Shown here: in pieces, positions 51,172-63,179 of the stretch | How the letters are laid out: every line of letters starts with the position of its first letter | How positions within the stretch are numbered: the first letter of the stretch is position 1 | DNA from: Eulemur rufifrons | Taxonomy: Eukaryota; Chordata; Mammalia; Primates; Lemuridae | Length of the DNA: 64,000 nucleotides | Direction: 5' to 3' | Assembly: GCF_041146395.1 (NCBI RefSeq) | Contig: NC_090986.1 | Coordinates: 47,590,001 to 47,654,000, forward strand | The notes under the pieces: model-generated | What the model was told of the DNA's origin: nothing | Database searches by the model: none | Seen by the model: the letters and a program-made list of their open reading frames with translations, nothing else | Program-made: the position numbers and the translations under genes

Positions 51172-52462
51172 TGAGAACTCAAAAAGTTCATGAAAAATGA
51201 ATATTAATAAAAAAATGCATGTATTTCAAAATTTTTTTGCACCAAAATAAACTCTTACTAACTTGTGATAACAGGTCTGAACAGGATCAAGTTTGAGGCA
51301 CTAAAAAGGATAAGACATCAGTGTGAAAAGGATCCCTATTAGGGCAACATGAATTTTGCTAAAGTTGAAGCAAGAACAAACATCCAATTTATGGTGAAAT
51401 TTGGGTGGAAAAAATAGTGAAATCATTTAGAAAAAGCTTATGGGGACAATGCCCCAAAGAAATCACCAGTTTACAAATGAATGATTCTTTTTTAAGAAAG
51501 AAAGAGACAATGTTGAAGATGGAACCTGTGGTGACAGACTATCCATAGCAATTGGGAGGAAAATATCTTGTTCATGCCCTAATTGAAGAGGACCAACAAT
51601 TGACAGCAGAAACAGTAGTCCACACTATAAACATCTCAGCTGGTTCAGATTACACAATTATGACTGAAAAATTAAAGGTGAATAAACATTACACTAGATG
51701 AGGCCAAAACTGTTGCCCCAGTGGCATCTACAGACCGAAGCAGAGCTTTCAATGGACATTTTAAACAAGTGGTATCAAGATGCTAAAGCATTTCTTTGAA
51801 AAAATTATAACAGGAGATAAAATATGGTTTTACCAGTGTGATCCTGCAGAAAAAACACAATCAAAGCAATGGCTACCAAGAGGTGGATGTGGTCTAGTCA
51901 AAGCAAAAGTTGACTGGTTAAGAGCAAAGGTCATGGCAACAGTTTTTTGGGATGCTCAAAGCATTTTGCTTGTTGACTTTCGAGAAGGCCAAAAAAACCA
52001 TATCATCTGCTTATTATGACAATGTTTTGGGAAAGTTAGCCAAAGCTTTATCAGAAAAACACCCAGTAAATCTCCCCTAGAGAGTCTTTCTCTAACATAT
52101 CAATGCTCTGGCTCATTTCTCTCATCAAAAAAGTGCAATTTTGTGAAAGTTTTGATGATAAATCATTAAGCATCCACATTACAGTCTTAATTTGGCTCCT
52201 TCAGACTTCCTTTTTTTCCCCTAATCTTATAAGGTCTGTAAAGGGCATCCATTTTTCTCCAGTTAATAATGTAACAAAAGACTGTATTGAAATATTTAAA
52301 TTCCCAGGATCCTCAGTTTTTTAGGAATAGACTAAATGGCTGTTACCATCCCTTATAAAAAGCTTCTTGATTTTAATGGAGCTTATGGTGAAAAATAAAT
52401 TTTATATATTTTTAATTTTTATCTTTTAATTTCATATTTTCTTGAAGTTTTTGAACTCCCCC
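51172..52462 (+). mobile_element. Mariner DNA transposon relic of a second family (irritans-like), full length
   Basis: About 1291 bp. The left end 'tgagaactcaaaaagttcat' and the reverse complement of the right end 'gggggagttcaaaaacttca' are imperfect TIRs; TA lies at both edges (51170-51171 and 52463-52464), as expected for mariner. Both TIR and transposase differ from those of copies A and B. The TIR spelling recalls a mariner family seen in several mammals. Confidence 0.8.
51349..52398 (+). pseudogene. Irritans-type mariner transposase pseudogene
   Basis: Opens MNFAKVEARTNIQFMVKFGW at 51349 and closes in a (L)DFNGAYGEK-like C-terminus with TAA at 52396-52398. The 1050-bp span equals 349 codons plus stop, so the net frame is kept, but internal stops and compensating shifts occur. 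Landmarks are the ITGDKIW first-Asp block (near 51805-51825), ATVFWDAQSILLVDFREGQK (near 51935-51990), the H-x-N-A-x-A-H second-Asp block (near 52100; Asp replaced, reading HINALAH), and NLAPSDF for the third Asp (near 52192). The lost second Asp alone would abolish catalysis. Confidence 0.8.
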
Positions 52463-52609
52463 TATACAAGTAGAAAAAGGTTTACAATAGTAAAAGCAAA
52501 CTAACATATCCATCATCTCACAGTTACTTTATTTTTGACAAGAACAGTTAAGAATATACATATTTAACCCAAACCCCTAAACAATACAATTTTATTAACT
52601 GTAGTTTAA
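52463..52609. other. Short unassigned AT-rich DNA
   Basis: Nothing recognised. Confidence 0.4.
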
Positions 52610-52880
52610 ATAGAAAGATATTTACTTTAAACAGGTGTTGAAGGCAGCAAGAGTATTTTAAACAGAGGGAGCACCAGAGGCACAAACTTAGCATGAAGCA
52701 ACCGATAGTGTATTTGGCCGGAGAACAGAGTGAAAAATCATTGTGGAAACAGCAAAAGTTGAGCAAAATGACAGACAGAAATAAAATCATGAAAGGTCTT
52801 CCGTTTCACAGTAAGTGATTAGAAATTTTATTCCATGTATTTAATGAGATACTGAAGAGGTTTTAGAATATAGAAATTGA
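52610..52880 (+). mobile_element. L2 LINE fragment
   Basis: 'aagagtattttaaacagagg', 'aatcatgaaaggtcttccgt', 'gaaattttattccatgtatt' and 'tactgaagaggttttagaat' follow the same L2 order seen at 33340-33600, diverged. Confidence 0.5.
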
Positions 52881-53689
52881 ACTAGAGGTCAAGATTGGCA
52901 CACAAGTTCAAAACATGTAACCATAAAGTGGGTGAGAAATGATGAATAATATCTTTAGTGAGTAACTATTATTCATTTCTTTTAAATGATAATATTAAAA
53001 TTAGTGCCTCTGGTAGGGAATGCTGATATTAGTTATCTTCAAGCCTCCGTGGTTGCAGGTCCATGTGCCCCTGTTTTACCTACAGCTCCAGCTTTTTCCT
53101 GATGTCTCAGAGTAATTACTTATAGTACCACTCTCACTGTCAAGTGTCTCAGTTTAGTTAATAAATTATATGGTTACCTAAATTATATGATTATAAGTTA
53201 TATCTATACATCCCTACATACTTTCTCACTTTTTATCATATTAAAATCAAGGGTAATTATTCTAGACTGGGAAAAGTTAAGAAAAAGAACTTATATGCTG
53301 AAAGCAAATTTAAAAAATATAATCCAAATATTTTGTCACTGGGGCACAAATAAAAAGTTGAAAAAAGTCAAACTCAAGATCATTTTTGCTTTTGACCAAA
53401 GCTAGGCAAGTGTGCTATGTCTGCACATTGGCTAGATCTCCTTTTTGACAAGTTAGAAGGTGTATGCTGAGATCTTGCTGCATAAGCACTTTGGTGCTTT
53501 CAATAGACAACTTTTTCAGTTGCACCCTGTGATTCCACACCAAAACAAATTTAAATATTAAGTAATGATCCATTTACATGCTCAAATATATAATGTATAT
53601 CATTCTATGGAATTAAAATGTTTAGAAACCATGCAGTTCAATGCATTTTCTTATTACATATTGAGCAATAATATTATAAGTGTCATTCT
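52881..53689. other. Unique AT-rich DNA
   Basis: No gene or clear repeat was recognised. Confidence 0.45.
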
Positions 53690-54299
<610 letters not shown>

Positions 54300-55552
54300 C
54301 CCTCTACCCACTACTAATGTGCTGTCAAAAGAAAGCAGCTCAAATAGAAATTCTAAATAAGATCCAGCATCTCATGACATGTTACCACACACCATCCCCC
54401 ACACACAATAATAATAATAGTGCCTCTTGGATCTGTGGGACTATAATAAAGAAAAATCTAACTTTTGTGTCATCTGAGTCTTTGAAAGAGAGGAGAAAAA
54501 GAGCTGGGACAAAAAAATACATGAAAAAAATAGTGGCTGAAAATTACACACATTTGCCAGAAGACATAAATCCATATATTCAAGAATCAGAGCATAATCC
54601 AAACAGAATAAACCTTGAGAAATCCACACTAACACACTTTATAGTCAAATTTGTGTAAATTCAAAACAAAGAGAAAGTATTGAAAGCAGCAAAAGAGAAA
54701 TGACAGCTTATCTGTAGGAAAAAATAAGTTGGATTATAGAGGATTTCTCATCACAAACTATGTATGGAAGTGGCATGATATTTTTTAAATGATGAAAGGA
54801 AATAACTTTCAACTCAGATTCCATATGCAGTGAAAATAACCCCCAGGAATGAAAAAAAAAATCAAGAAATTGTAAGACAAAGGAAGACAAAATTCAATAT
54901 CCATTAGGGTTAAAAAAAAAAAAAAATCTCAGAAAACTGTCATAGAGGAGAAGTTTTTCAAATTAATAAAGAGCACAAACAAAAAATTATAGCTAAGATT
55001 ATACTTAATGGTGAAAGACTGAATGCTTTCTTCCTAAGATCAGGAGCAAGGCAAACTTGAACTCAGAAATGGACCCATGCAAATATGCCAAACCAATTTT
55101 TGAAAAAGATGCCAAAGCAATTCAATGGAGGAAAGATAGTCTTTTCAAAAACTGATACTGGAGCAATTAAATATGCAACAGCAACAATAATAACAACTAC
55201 AACTTCAATTGTCTCAACTTATATAAAAATTAACTCAAAATTGCCCACAGATTGAAATATCAAATATAAAATAATATCTATCAGGAAAAAGTAGAAGAAA
55301 ATTTTCAGGATCTGCAGTAAGGCAGAGTTCTTAGAAATGGTACCAAAAATATGATGTATAAAAAGAAAAAAAGGTAAATTGAATTTTATGAAAATTATAA
55401 ATTTTGCTCTGCAAAACCCCTTTAATAAGATAAAAAGACTACCTACCCACACAGAAAACACATATGTAGTATCTACTAGGTCATTAAAAATGAAATGTCT
55501 GACTTTGAATCAAAAGTGTAGTTTATTATATTTAAAACAAGAAGCAGTACAA

Positions 55553-56566
55553 TTAATCAAAGTTTGTTCCTAAACTATTGACACAGTTTTGTCATCTTAA
55601 CAGCCACTTGCTTATTATGCCAGCAGCAAAGAAACCTGGAGAGTGAGTGGCAATGAAATTGTGAAAGGCTTTTTCCATTGCTTGTTGAGAATTGAATATT
55701 TTTCTTATCAAGAAGTCTTCCCAAAACTGGAAGAAGTAGTAGACGGTGCGAGGTGTGGTGAATACTGTGGATGACAGAGAGTTTTCAAGTTCAGCCTCTG
55801 TAGTTGGAGCAGAGTTGTTTGTGCAACATGCAGTTGAGTGTCGTATTGCAAGAGGATTGGCCTGTCTCTGTTGACCAATCTTGGGTGTTTAATCACAAGC
55901 AGCCTCATCATTTCCTCCAATTGGTTGCAGTAGTTATCCACTCTAATCAACCAGATTTCATGAAGCTGTAGAGGATAATACCATAGCTGAATCACCAAAC
56001 AGACACCATCAGCTTTTTTTGATGAATTTCAGTTTTGGACTGTGTTTTGAAACTTCATCTTTATCAAACCATTGTGCCAAATACTTGTGATCATCAAAAA
56101 GAACCCATTTTTCATCACATCTAACAATACAGTGTAGATACAGTTTTCCTTTATGTCAAGACAGCAAAGAAAGGGAAGCTTCCAGAAGATTTCTCTTCTC
56201 ATGTTCATTTAATTCATGCAGAACCCATCTATCCAGCTTCTCCACCTTGCCAATTTCTTTCAAATGGTCCAATATTGTTGGAATAGTAACATCAAACCTT
56301 GCTGCTCATTCACATGTGGGTTGAGATGGATTCTCTTCCACTATAGCTTCCAGCTCATCATTATTCACCTTGATCTCAGGTCACCCACATGGATCATTTT
56401 CAGGATTAAAATCACCAGAATGGAACTTCTCAAACCAACAACATACTGTGTGTTCATTAGCCACATCTTTCCCAAACACTTTGTTGATATTTTGAGCTGT
56501 CTATGCTGCATTGATTCCACAATGAAACTCATATTCAAAAATAATGCAAATTTTTGACTTATCCAT
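55553..56566 (-). pseudogene. Mariner transposase pseudogene, copy B
   Basis: Starts MDKSKICIIFEYEFHCGI at 56566 and ends with an SLGTNFD-type C-terminus and TAA at 55553-55555. The 1014-bp span is slightly short of the 349-codon family length. Open pieces include the PILLQYDTQLHVAQ second-Asp block (near 55850) and the SPHLAP block, after which a frameshift hides the third Asp. The DNARPH motif of copy A reads DTQLHV here. Stops and shifts show it is dead. Confidence 0.8.
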
Positions 56567-56660
56567 GTTTTCACAAAAATTGCTCTAAAAATATAATTGA
56601 AAAATATATATTGAAAGATAATAACAAACAAAAACATGCATTTGAAACAATAGATGTACC

Positions 56661-56706
56661 TCTAAAATAAAATAAAATAAAATAAATAAAATAAAATAAA
56701 AAAAAA
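56661..56706. repeat. (AATAA)n-type microsatellite inside mariner copy B
   Basis: About eight aaaat-type units ending in an A-run; the corresponding place in copy A has only short T/A runs. Confidence 0.9.
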
Positions 56707-57740
56707 CAAGAAGTGTCAAAATGAAATGTCAGAGGTATCAACTGTCAAGCTTAGTACTTAAGGAAATCAGACATTCCATACTTAATGACCTAATAGTATA
56801 TATTAAAAAATTCTTACTACTCAAAAGTAAAAAAAAATCAGAAAGTAAACAAAAGACTTGAAGAGACATTTCAAGGAAGTGTGGAAGTGGACACACAGAT
56901 AAGCACAAGTAATGATCTTCAATATCATTAATCATTAGAAAATTGGAAATTAAACCAAAATATTATAATACACCCACCTAAATGGATAAAATAAAAAATA
57001 GTGACAGTAACAAATGCCAACTAGAATATGGAGACAGGGATCCCTCACATATTGTCGATAGGAATGTAAAATATTATAATCATTCTGAAAACAGTTTGGC
57101 AGGTTCTTATAAAATGAAACATGCAACTATCATATAATACACCAATTGTACTCCTGAGCATTTATCCCAAATAAATGAAGACTTATGTTCACCTAAACAT
57201 TTGTACATGAATGTTTATAGCAGATGTATTCATAATACAGGTAGTCAAAACCTGAAAACTTTCCAAATGTCCTTTCAAGAAACTGGTGCGTGCATGTCAT
57301 GGAATACTATTCAGTTTTGAAAGGAACTAGTGACACAGCAACCTGCATGAATCTTCAGAGAATTATGCTGAAATAAAAAAAAAAAGCCAATTCCAAAAGG
57401 TTACCAACTATATGATTCCATGAATATAATATTATTAAAATGGCAAAACTATAAAAATACAAATAGATTATGGATATCAGAGGTCAAGGAAGATATGTGG
57501 ATGGATATTAACTGGGTGTGACTAAGAAATGACAATACATATAACCTTGCAGTAAAGGAAATGTTCTTTATCTTTACTGTTTCAATATTAACATCATGGT
57601 TGTGATTTTGTATTATATTAATAGTTAAACAAGATGTTACCTTAAGGGAAATGGAATAAAGAGTGCAAGGGCCTTTCTATATTAATTTTACAAGTGCATG
57701 TGAATTAATAATTATATGAAAATAAAACATCTAATTAAAA

Positions 57741-57829
57741 GAAAAACATAGTCAACACTGGGTTTTGATAGCTGTCAAAGAAAACAAATACAAGAAAAAA
57801 TAGACTCCCTGCGTGAATGGTCAGTTATA
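57741..57829. other. Short unassigned AT-rich DNA
   Basis: Nothing recognised between two L1 fragments. Confidence 0.4.
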
Positions 57830-58800
57830 TTGTTATCTTATAAACTATGCTGCAATAAACATCTTCATAAATATAGGCTCTTGATTTTATTTCCATGATG
57901 TAGATTTCTGCAGGTGGGATCACTGGGTCAAACGTTTTACATTTTAATAGATTTTAACAAATTGCTTTCCTAACATGTTGTAACACTTGGTTTTCCAGTA
58001 ATAATATACAAATGTATCTCCCCACCATCTCTAAACTATACAAAATAAAGTTTGTTATTCATTTTTATAATTTGCTAGTCTGCCAATTTTCATGTTCAAA
58101 TGTTTTAAATTTTCTATTCTTATGCTTGATGGCCATATGGATTGCATTTCTGTATCTTAGTCATAATGTTACCCATTTTCTATTTTATTTTGTCTTCTCT
58201 ATTATCAACTTGTAAGTGCTCTCTGTATATTATAGATTTTGTCCTCTCTGCATAATATATATTGATATATAATTTTATCCAAGTTTATTATTGAAATACT
58301 TCTTTTGTTTAAAGTATCTTTTAGCAAACTAAAGCTTAAAATTATGTAAAATACAAATTTTTCCTATTATTTTATATAGTTTTGAAATTTTGGATAAGAG
58401 GTCTTACTCCTCACCACCACCTGCAAACAACTATATACAGATTATTGAAAGATTTTTTATACTTTTAAAATTGTAATGTTTTAAAAATATATATGTATAG
58501 ATATAAATTCACTTTTTCCTATATAAATATCAAATTGTGTATGAATCACTAAATAAATCACCCATTGTTTTCTCACAGAACTGAAATGTCGTATTTGTAC
58601 TATGTTCTCTTAGTACTACAATTCACTTCTGGATTTTCTTTTCTGTTCTGCTGATCTAGACATGACAAATTCATATTTATTTGATGACATTTCCAAAATT
58701 CTGATATCATACAAATCAAGCCTTCCCTTCATTGGTGTTTATCTTTTTATAGTATCACTCTCTCTCAATTTAACAATATATAAAATTGTATTAATTATAC
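57830..58800 (-). mobile_element. Old L1M 3' region, antisense
   Basis: 'aaactatgctgcaataaaca', 'gtgggatcactgggtcaaac', 'tgtaacacttggttttccag' and 'ttttaaattttctattctta' are the antisense order of an ancient L1M end. Boundaries are approximate. Confidence 0.6.
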
Positions 58801-59514
58801 ATAAACTTCAATTAATATGATTCTATAAATATTAAAATTAACATCTTAAGAACTATTAAATTTGGGCTATCATTTCTTTTGCTCAAATCCTATTATTTCC
58901 TGAAAGATTAAAATAGAAGTTTCTGCTCCTACTGTTGGCCAAGTATCTTCTTTCAACCCAACCCTCCTGCACATAACAACTCTAAACTCTGGACAAATAA
59001 CTGTCTAAAGGCACTTGACAGTAACAAAGTGTAGGCAGATACTGTAGGAAGTTAAAACTTGAAAGAGAAGAAGAAGGGACACTTTACTGGATAAGTTTCT
59101 ATGTTTCTTTTTTTAAATTTTTTTTTATGGCTTTTAGCCTTAGGGTAGGTCATAGATTACATCATGTGGGTGGTTTAAAACATGGGTATAAAATCTGCAA
59201 TCTTACTTCTTAAGTACTAGAGAAAAAAGTTGAGAAAACTGTAGAAGCTGAAAATTAAGGGTTATATCCCATATAGGAGTGAGGCAGAGAGGGGCAGTAC
59301 AAATTCTGAGCATAAACTTAGTACAAAACTCTGGATAAATCACACATGTTTATGTCAGTTTCCAAGCAACCCAGTAAAAGCTAAAGCTAATATAATTTAA
59401 CATAAATTTCAGTTACCACCCACTCCACAAGAGTCAAGGGTTTGCAATTTAAATACAGCCAGTTTTATCTGAATTTTGTTTATGATACCTTGCAGATACA
59501 CAAGACTATGTTAT
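58801..59514. other. Unique AT-rich DNA
   Basis: No gene or clear repeat was recognised. Confidence 0.45.
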
Positions 59515-59613
59515 GTTCCTCCAAACAGAGAGAGAGGGAGAAAGAGAGAGTGTATGTGTGTATCTCTTTCTCTTTGCCTCTCTCTCCCACCTACACACAC
59601 TCTTTGGAGGAAC
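59515..59613. repeat. Inverted repeat around GA/TC and GT/AC microsatellites
   Basis: The outer arms 'gttcctccaaa' (59515-59525) and 'tttggaggaac' (59603-59613) are exact reverse complements. Between them a purine-rich (GA)n plus GT stretch on the left mirrors a (TC)n plus AC stretch on the right, so the whole 99-bp unit can fold into an imperfect hairpin. Two overlapping open frames cross it and are not genes. Confidence 0.9.
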
Positions 59614-60299
59614 AAAACAGGATTTTATATCTCATTTTATATACTTAAGTATAATTTCATAATTTAAAACTGTGGCTTTGTGTTTAATTTATTACTTTAA
59701 ATTATTTAGTTTTTCCATTAATAGTATACTATTATCCCTACTCTCTCTGGTGTCCTTAGTATTATTATTCCTAGAACAGAAATGAGTTACCTATTTTTAT
59801 ATATTTAATCATTATCTAACCATATTGTGAGATATTTTATTGTAATTTTTTTTTACTTTAGACTATTGGGTTTTCTAGTTGTATAATTCTGACATCAGCA
59901 AAATAATAATTTTTCCTAATATATGCACAAGACAGCTTATTTTCTAGTCTTTCTGAAGTTGCAAGAATATTGGAGAACTTATTTACTGATATGGTGACTA
60001 GAAGCGACTTAAAGTTTCTGATTGTAACTGAGATCATTTTATTGTTTTGCCTCTTATAGAAAGTAATATTCTTCTATTCCTATTTTTATAATTGATTCAT
60101 TAGGAAAGTTTATTTTTGTCAAATAACATTTTAGAATTTATTGTTACTAACATATGAATATTCACCTTTAATTAATGGAGAGCTAGATTTCTGATATGTA
60201 CCTATGCAGTCAAATTATACTGAGATAATAAATTTTGCTTGATATTACTATATGATATTCTATTTTGTGTCATCTGTGCAGCTTTCTTAATATTCAGGA
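59614..60299. other. Unique AT-rich DNA
   Basis: No gene or clear repeat was recognised. Confidence 0.45.
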
Positions 60300-60960
60300 A
60301 GTTACATTCATTTTGGTTCATTTTTATTGACTTTATCGAGGCACAATTTGCCTAATGTAAAATTCACACATTCTAAGTGTAATGGTTCAATAGGTTTGGA
60401 AAAATTCATATACTGGGGTCATAAAATTTTTATATCAAGTTATAAAACTTTTCCATCATCCCATAAAGTTTCTTTGTGCCTCTTGGTAGCAAATCCCTGA
60501 TTCCCCAATTTCTGTTTCAGACACAACTGATCTGATTTCTACCATAGATAAGTATATCTACTTATAGAAATTTATATAAAAAGATTCCCACAGTAGCAAT
60601 CTTGGCTAATTTTGCTCAGCATATTGCTTTCAAAATTCAGACACATTGTTTCATGTGTTTCAGTAGTTTATACTTTTTTTAATGGCTGACGAAAATCCCA
60701 CAATATGAACATAACACTGCTTACGTATCCTTTCGCCTGTTGATGGTTGTTTGGGTTGTTTCCTGTTTAAACTATTAAATATAAAACTTAAGAATAATTA
60801 TGATAAGAATGTTTGGACAAGTTTTTTCATTTCTTTTGATAAACACATAGGAGTATATTTTCTGGGTCATATCTCACATTTCTAAATTTTTTTAATTTAG
60901 CTTCTAAGTTGTTTTGCAAATACTACATTATATGTGTTCTGATATCCTCATAATCTACAT
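60300..60960 (-). mobile_element. L1M 3'-UTR region, antisense
   Basis: 'ttgactttatcgaggcacaa', 'aaaattcacacattctaagt', 'gtaatggttcaataggt' and 'gatggttgtttgggttgttt' are the antisense 3' UTR and ORF2-end landmarks of old L1M elements, diverged and with small losses. Confidence 0.65.
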
Positions 60961-60976
60961 CTGTTAACACAACATA

Positions 60977-61450
60977 ATGTTTTTCTTTATACTATTTAGT
61001 ATTTTTAATTTTAAATTTCCTCTGTATGATATTAATATCACTATTCTTTTTTATATTCACAAAATCCTATTTTTATTTGTTATCCATATATATGTTAAAG
61101 TGCTGTCATTTTGTTTGACATATTTTTTAACTATTGTTTATGCTATGATATTTAGGACAGCTAACACATCCATCTGTTACACACATGCAAAAATAAGGAG
61201 CAATTTCTCAAAGAAGTTTCTCTCCCAGATCTCCAAGATATCTTTATATGATTCCTCTTATTTTGGAAAACTTTCCCCTTTCTGTAAAATTACAACTCCT
61301 TTCTACATTAAAATTCCAGTCAAGATAAAATTTACACAAATGTATGAACTAGATTCTTATTGTAGTGACATAGTAATCTCCATTCACCAGCCAATTTCTG
61401 ATGAAATCCAAGCACTCACTATGATAACTTTTTCACATTATATTCATTAA
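60977..61450 (+). other. 157-codon open frame, probably fortuitous
   Basis: The open frame is rich in Ile, Phe, Tyr and Ser, as expected from AT-rich DNA, with a hydrophobic N-terminal third (MFFFILFSIFNFKFPLYDIN). Its length is slightly unusual for DNA of this composition. I see no domain, no splice context and no poly-A signal, and do not recognise the protein. I treat it as chance unless transcripts show otherwise. Confidence 0.15.
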
Positions 61451-61466
61451 TTGCTAATTAATCTTA

Positions 61467-61679
61467 TTAATCTGTTGAAAGTTTTAAATAAATATTAAAT
61501 AAAAGTCTTGAAAATTTTTGTGGAGAGCAAAACTTTAAGAATTTTGTATTTTTATACTGTTTGACAAACGGCAGCTTGAACATTTCACCAGAGGCTTCTT
61601 CAGAAATATTCAGAAGCTCAACAGATTTTTCAGGGCTTTTGGTTCTCTCAGTAGGATTGACATCAATTTGCAGTAACAA
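61467..61679 (-). other. 71-codon open stretch of coding-like composition, unidentified
   Basis: The minus frame reads LLQIDVNPTERTKSPEKSVE then LLNISEEASGEMFKLPFVKQ, more protein-like than neighbouring frames, between a TGA and a TAA. There is no ATG at its start and no good splice acceptor or donor. It may be an old pseudogene or ERV piece, or chance. Confidence 0.2.
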
Positions 61680-62449
61680 TGTTCACATGCTTTTGAATAC
61701 ATCATAGGCAAGAGTCTATACAATGATTGCTAAATGTTTAATTTTAATACTTACCTTGTCCTTCTTTAAATATTTCCCCTCTTTAGAATGAAAAGGGTCT
61801 CAAAAAGTCATTAGGGTTTTTAAATAACACTGGATGAATGAAAGTTTTCTTCAAAAGGTTAACAGAACCCATAACTTCTGAAATAGAGAAAACACAGATG
61901 ATCTCTTCTGGTAATTATTAAAGGTCATATTTTAATCTAGTGCCTCAAACTGATAATAGGGAACAGCCACAAGACTATAGTTGAAGGTCATAACATCCCA
62001 CTGAACTCAAAGTATATTACATTAAAATCATTTAAACAGTATTTTTAAAAAAATTATTGTGCTTAACCAAGTTAACACTATTGCATCTGTTGTGGGTATT
62101 TTTAGGGAGAAAGATAGCTAAATCTTTTTGTGGCAATCATAATAAAAAACAGAAATAAATTAGATGGAATGCAATAAAATTATCTTTTATTTTTGTGTTA
62201 TTTCCTTTGGTTTTATGAGGCATAAAAATTGTTTTGATAAATTTTGATTTTCAAATAATATCTTGACCCAATTTTTTAAATTTAAAATAATTTTTTAAAA
62301 TTTTCTTTCCTCCATAATATTTGTTTCATGCCAGAAGCATGACAATCTGACCAATTGTTCTAGTAAAAACTGTCCAAAGTGCATAGCAAAACAATTACAA
62401 ACTGTAATTCTATGACATTGCCTTTCTCTTGGCACATAAGTTCTAATGT
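61680..62449. other. Unique AT-rich DNA
   Basis: No gene or clear repeat was recognised. Confidence 0.45.
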
Positions 62450-62690
62450 TTGATATAACATAGGGTGACTGTAGTTATCAATAATTTATTTTATATTCCA
62501 AAACAGCTGAAAGAGAAGATTTGAAATATTTCCAACACAAAGAAATGATAAATGTTTGAAATGATGGGTATGCTAATTACCCTGATTTGATAATTATACA
62601 TAGTGTTCATGTATCAAAATATCACATGTACCCCATAAATATGTACAGTTATCTATCAATTTAAAAAAGATAAAATAAAAAATTAAAAAT
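62450..62690 (+). mobile_element. L1 3' end, sense, with A-rich tail
   Basis: 'gggtgactgtagttatcaat', 'cacaaagaaatgataaatgt', 'gctaattaccctgatttgat' and 'tgtaccccataaatatgtac' then an A-rich tail: the sense 3' UTR of an L1MA/L1MB-age element, heavily 5'-truncated. Confidence 0.85.
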
Positions 62691-62769
62691 ACAATGTTAA
62701 ACTATATACAATCTAAAAACTGAAGATTTTGTTAAAGTTGTAAAATTTTATGCTATCAGTATAAACTTT

Positions 62770-63175
62770 GTGTTAGTCTGTTTGTGTTCCTATAAAGGAA
62801 ATACCTGGGACTGGGTAATTTATAAGGAAAAGAGGTTTATTTGGCTCATGGTTCTGCAGGCTGTACAAGAAGGATACGACCAACATCTGGTTTTGTTGAA
62901 GGCTTCAGGGAGCTTCCAATCAAGGTGGAAGATGAAGGGGGAGCAGACCTGTCACATGGCAAGAGCAGGAGCAAGAGAAGGAGTACGTGGTGCAAGGGTC
63001 CTTTAAACAACCAGCTCTTGTGTGAACTAATAAAATGAGAACTCATTCATTGTCACTGGAGAGCACCAAGCCATTCATGTAGGATGTGTCCTCATGACGC
63101 AAACACCTCCCATCAGGCCCCACATTCAACACTGAGGATCAAATTTCAACATGAGATTTGGAGGGGCCTGTGCTT
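62770..63175 (-). mobile_element. MST-type MaLR LTR (ERVL-MaLR), antisense
   Basis: Reads 'tgtgttagtctgtttgtgtt', 'gggactgggtaatttataag', 'ttctgcaggctgtacaagaa', 'aacaaccagctcttgtgtga', 'caccaagccattcatgtagg' and 'caacatgagatttggagggg', the antisense of an MST LTR. It is truncated at the right, where an L1 begins. The three overlapping open frames here are not genes. Confidence 0.85.
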
Positions 63176-63179
63176 TCAA

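Larger units (their letters stand above)
55476..56793 (-). mobile_element. Mariner DNA transposon relic, copy B (full length, nested in L1)
   Basis: A 1318-bp element bounded by TA on both sides (55474-55475, 56794-56795). Its ends, 'ctaggtcattaaaaatgaaa' and 'tccatacttaatgacctaa', are imperfect TIRs matching copy A at 2000-3289. An AATAA-type microsatellite (56661-56706) has grown between the TIR and the transposase start, making it longer than copy A. Orientation is opposite to copy A. Confidence 0.85.
54300..57740 (+). mobile_element. L1M retrotransposon, sense, with internal losses and a nested mariner
   Basis: The ORF1 C-terminal region (54560-54880; 'cactttatagtcaaatttgt', 'gattatagaggatttctcat') is followed by ORF2 RT sequence ('acttaatggtgaaagactga', near 55003) and later ORF2 blocks ('gaaatggacccatgcaaata', 'attttgctctgcaaaacccc'). 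The mariner at 55476-56793 then intervenes. L1 resumes at once with 'gtatatattaaaaaattctt' and 'aaaagacttgaagagacatt', through 'gaatactattcagttttgaa' (about 57305), to a 3' UTR ending near 57740. Internal deletions explain the short ORF2. Confidence 0.8.

Noticed and set aside
62770..63046. Open frames of 65-78 codons
   Set aside because: They lie entirely in the MST-type LTR and overlap on both strands.
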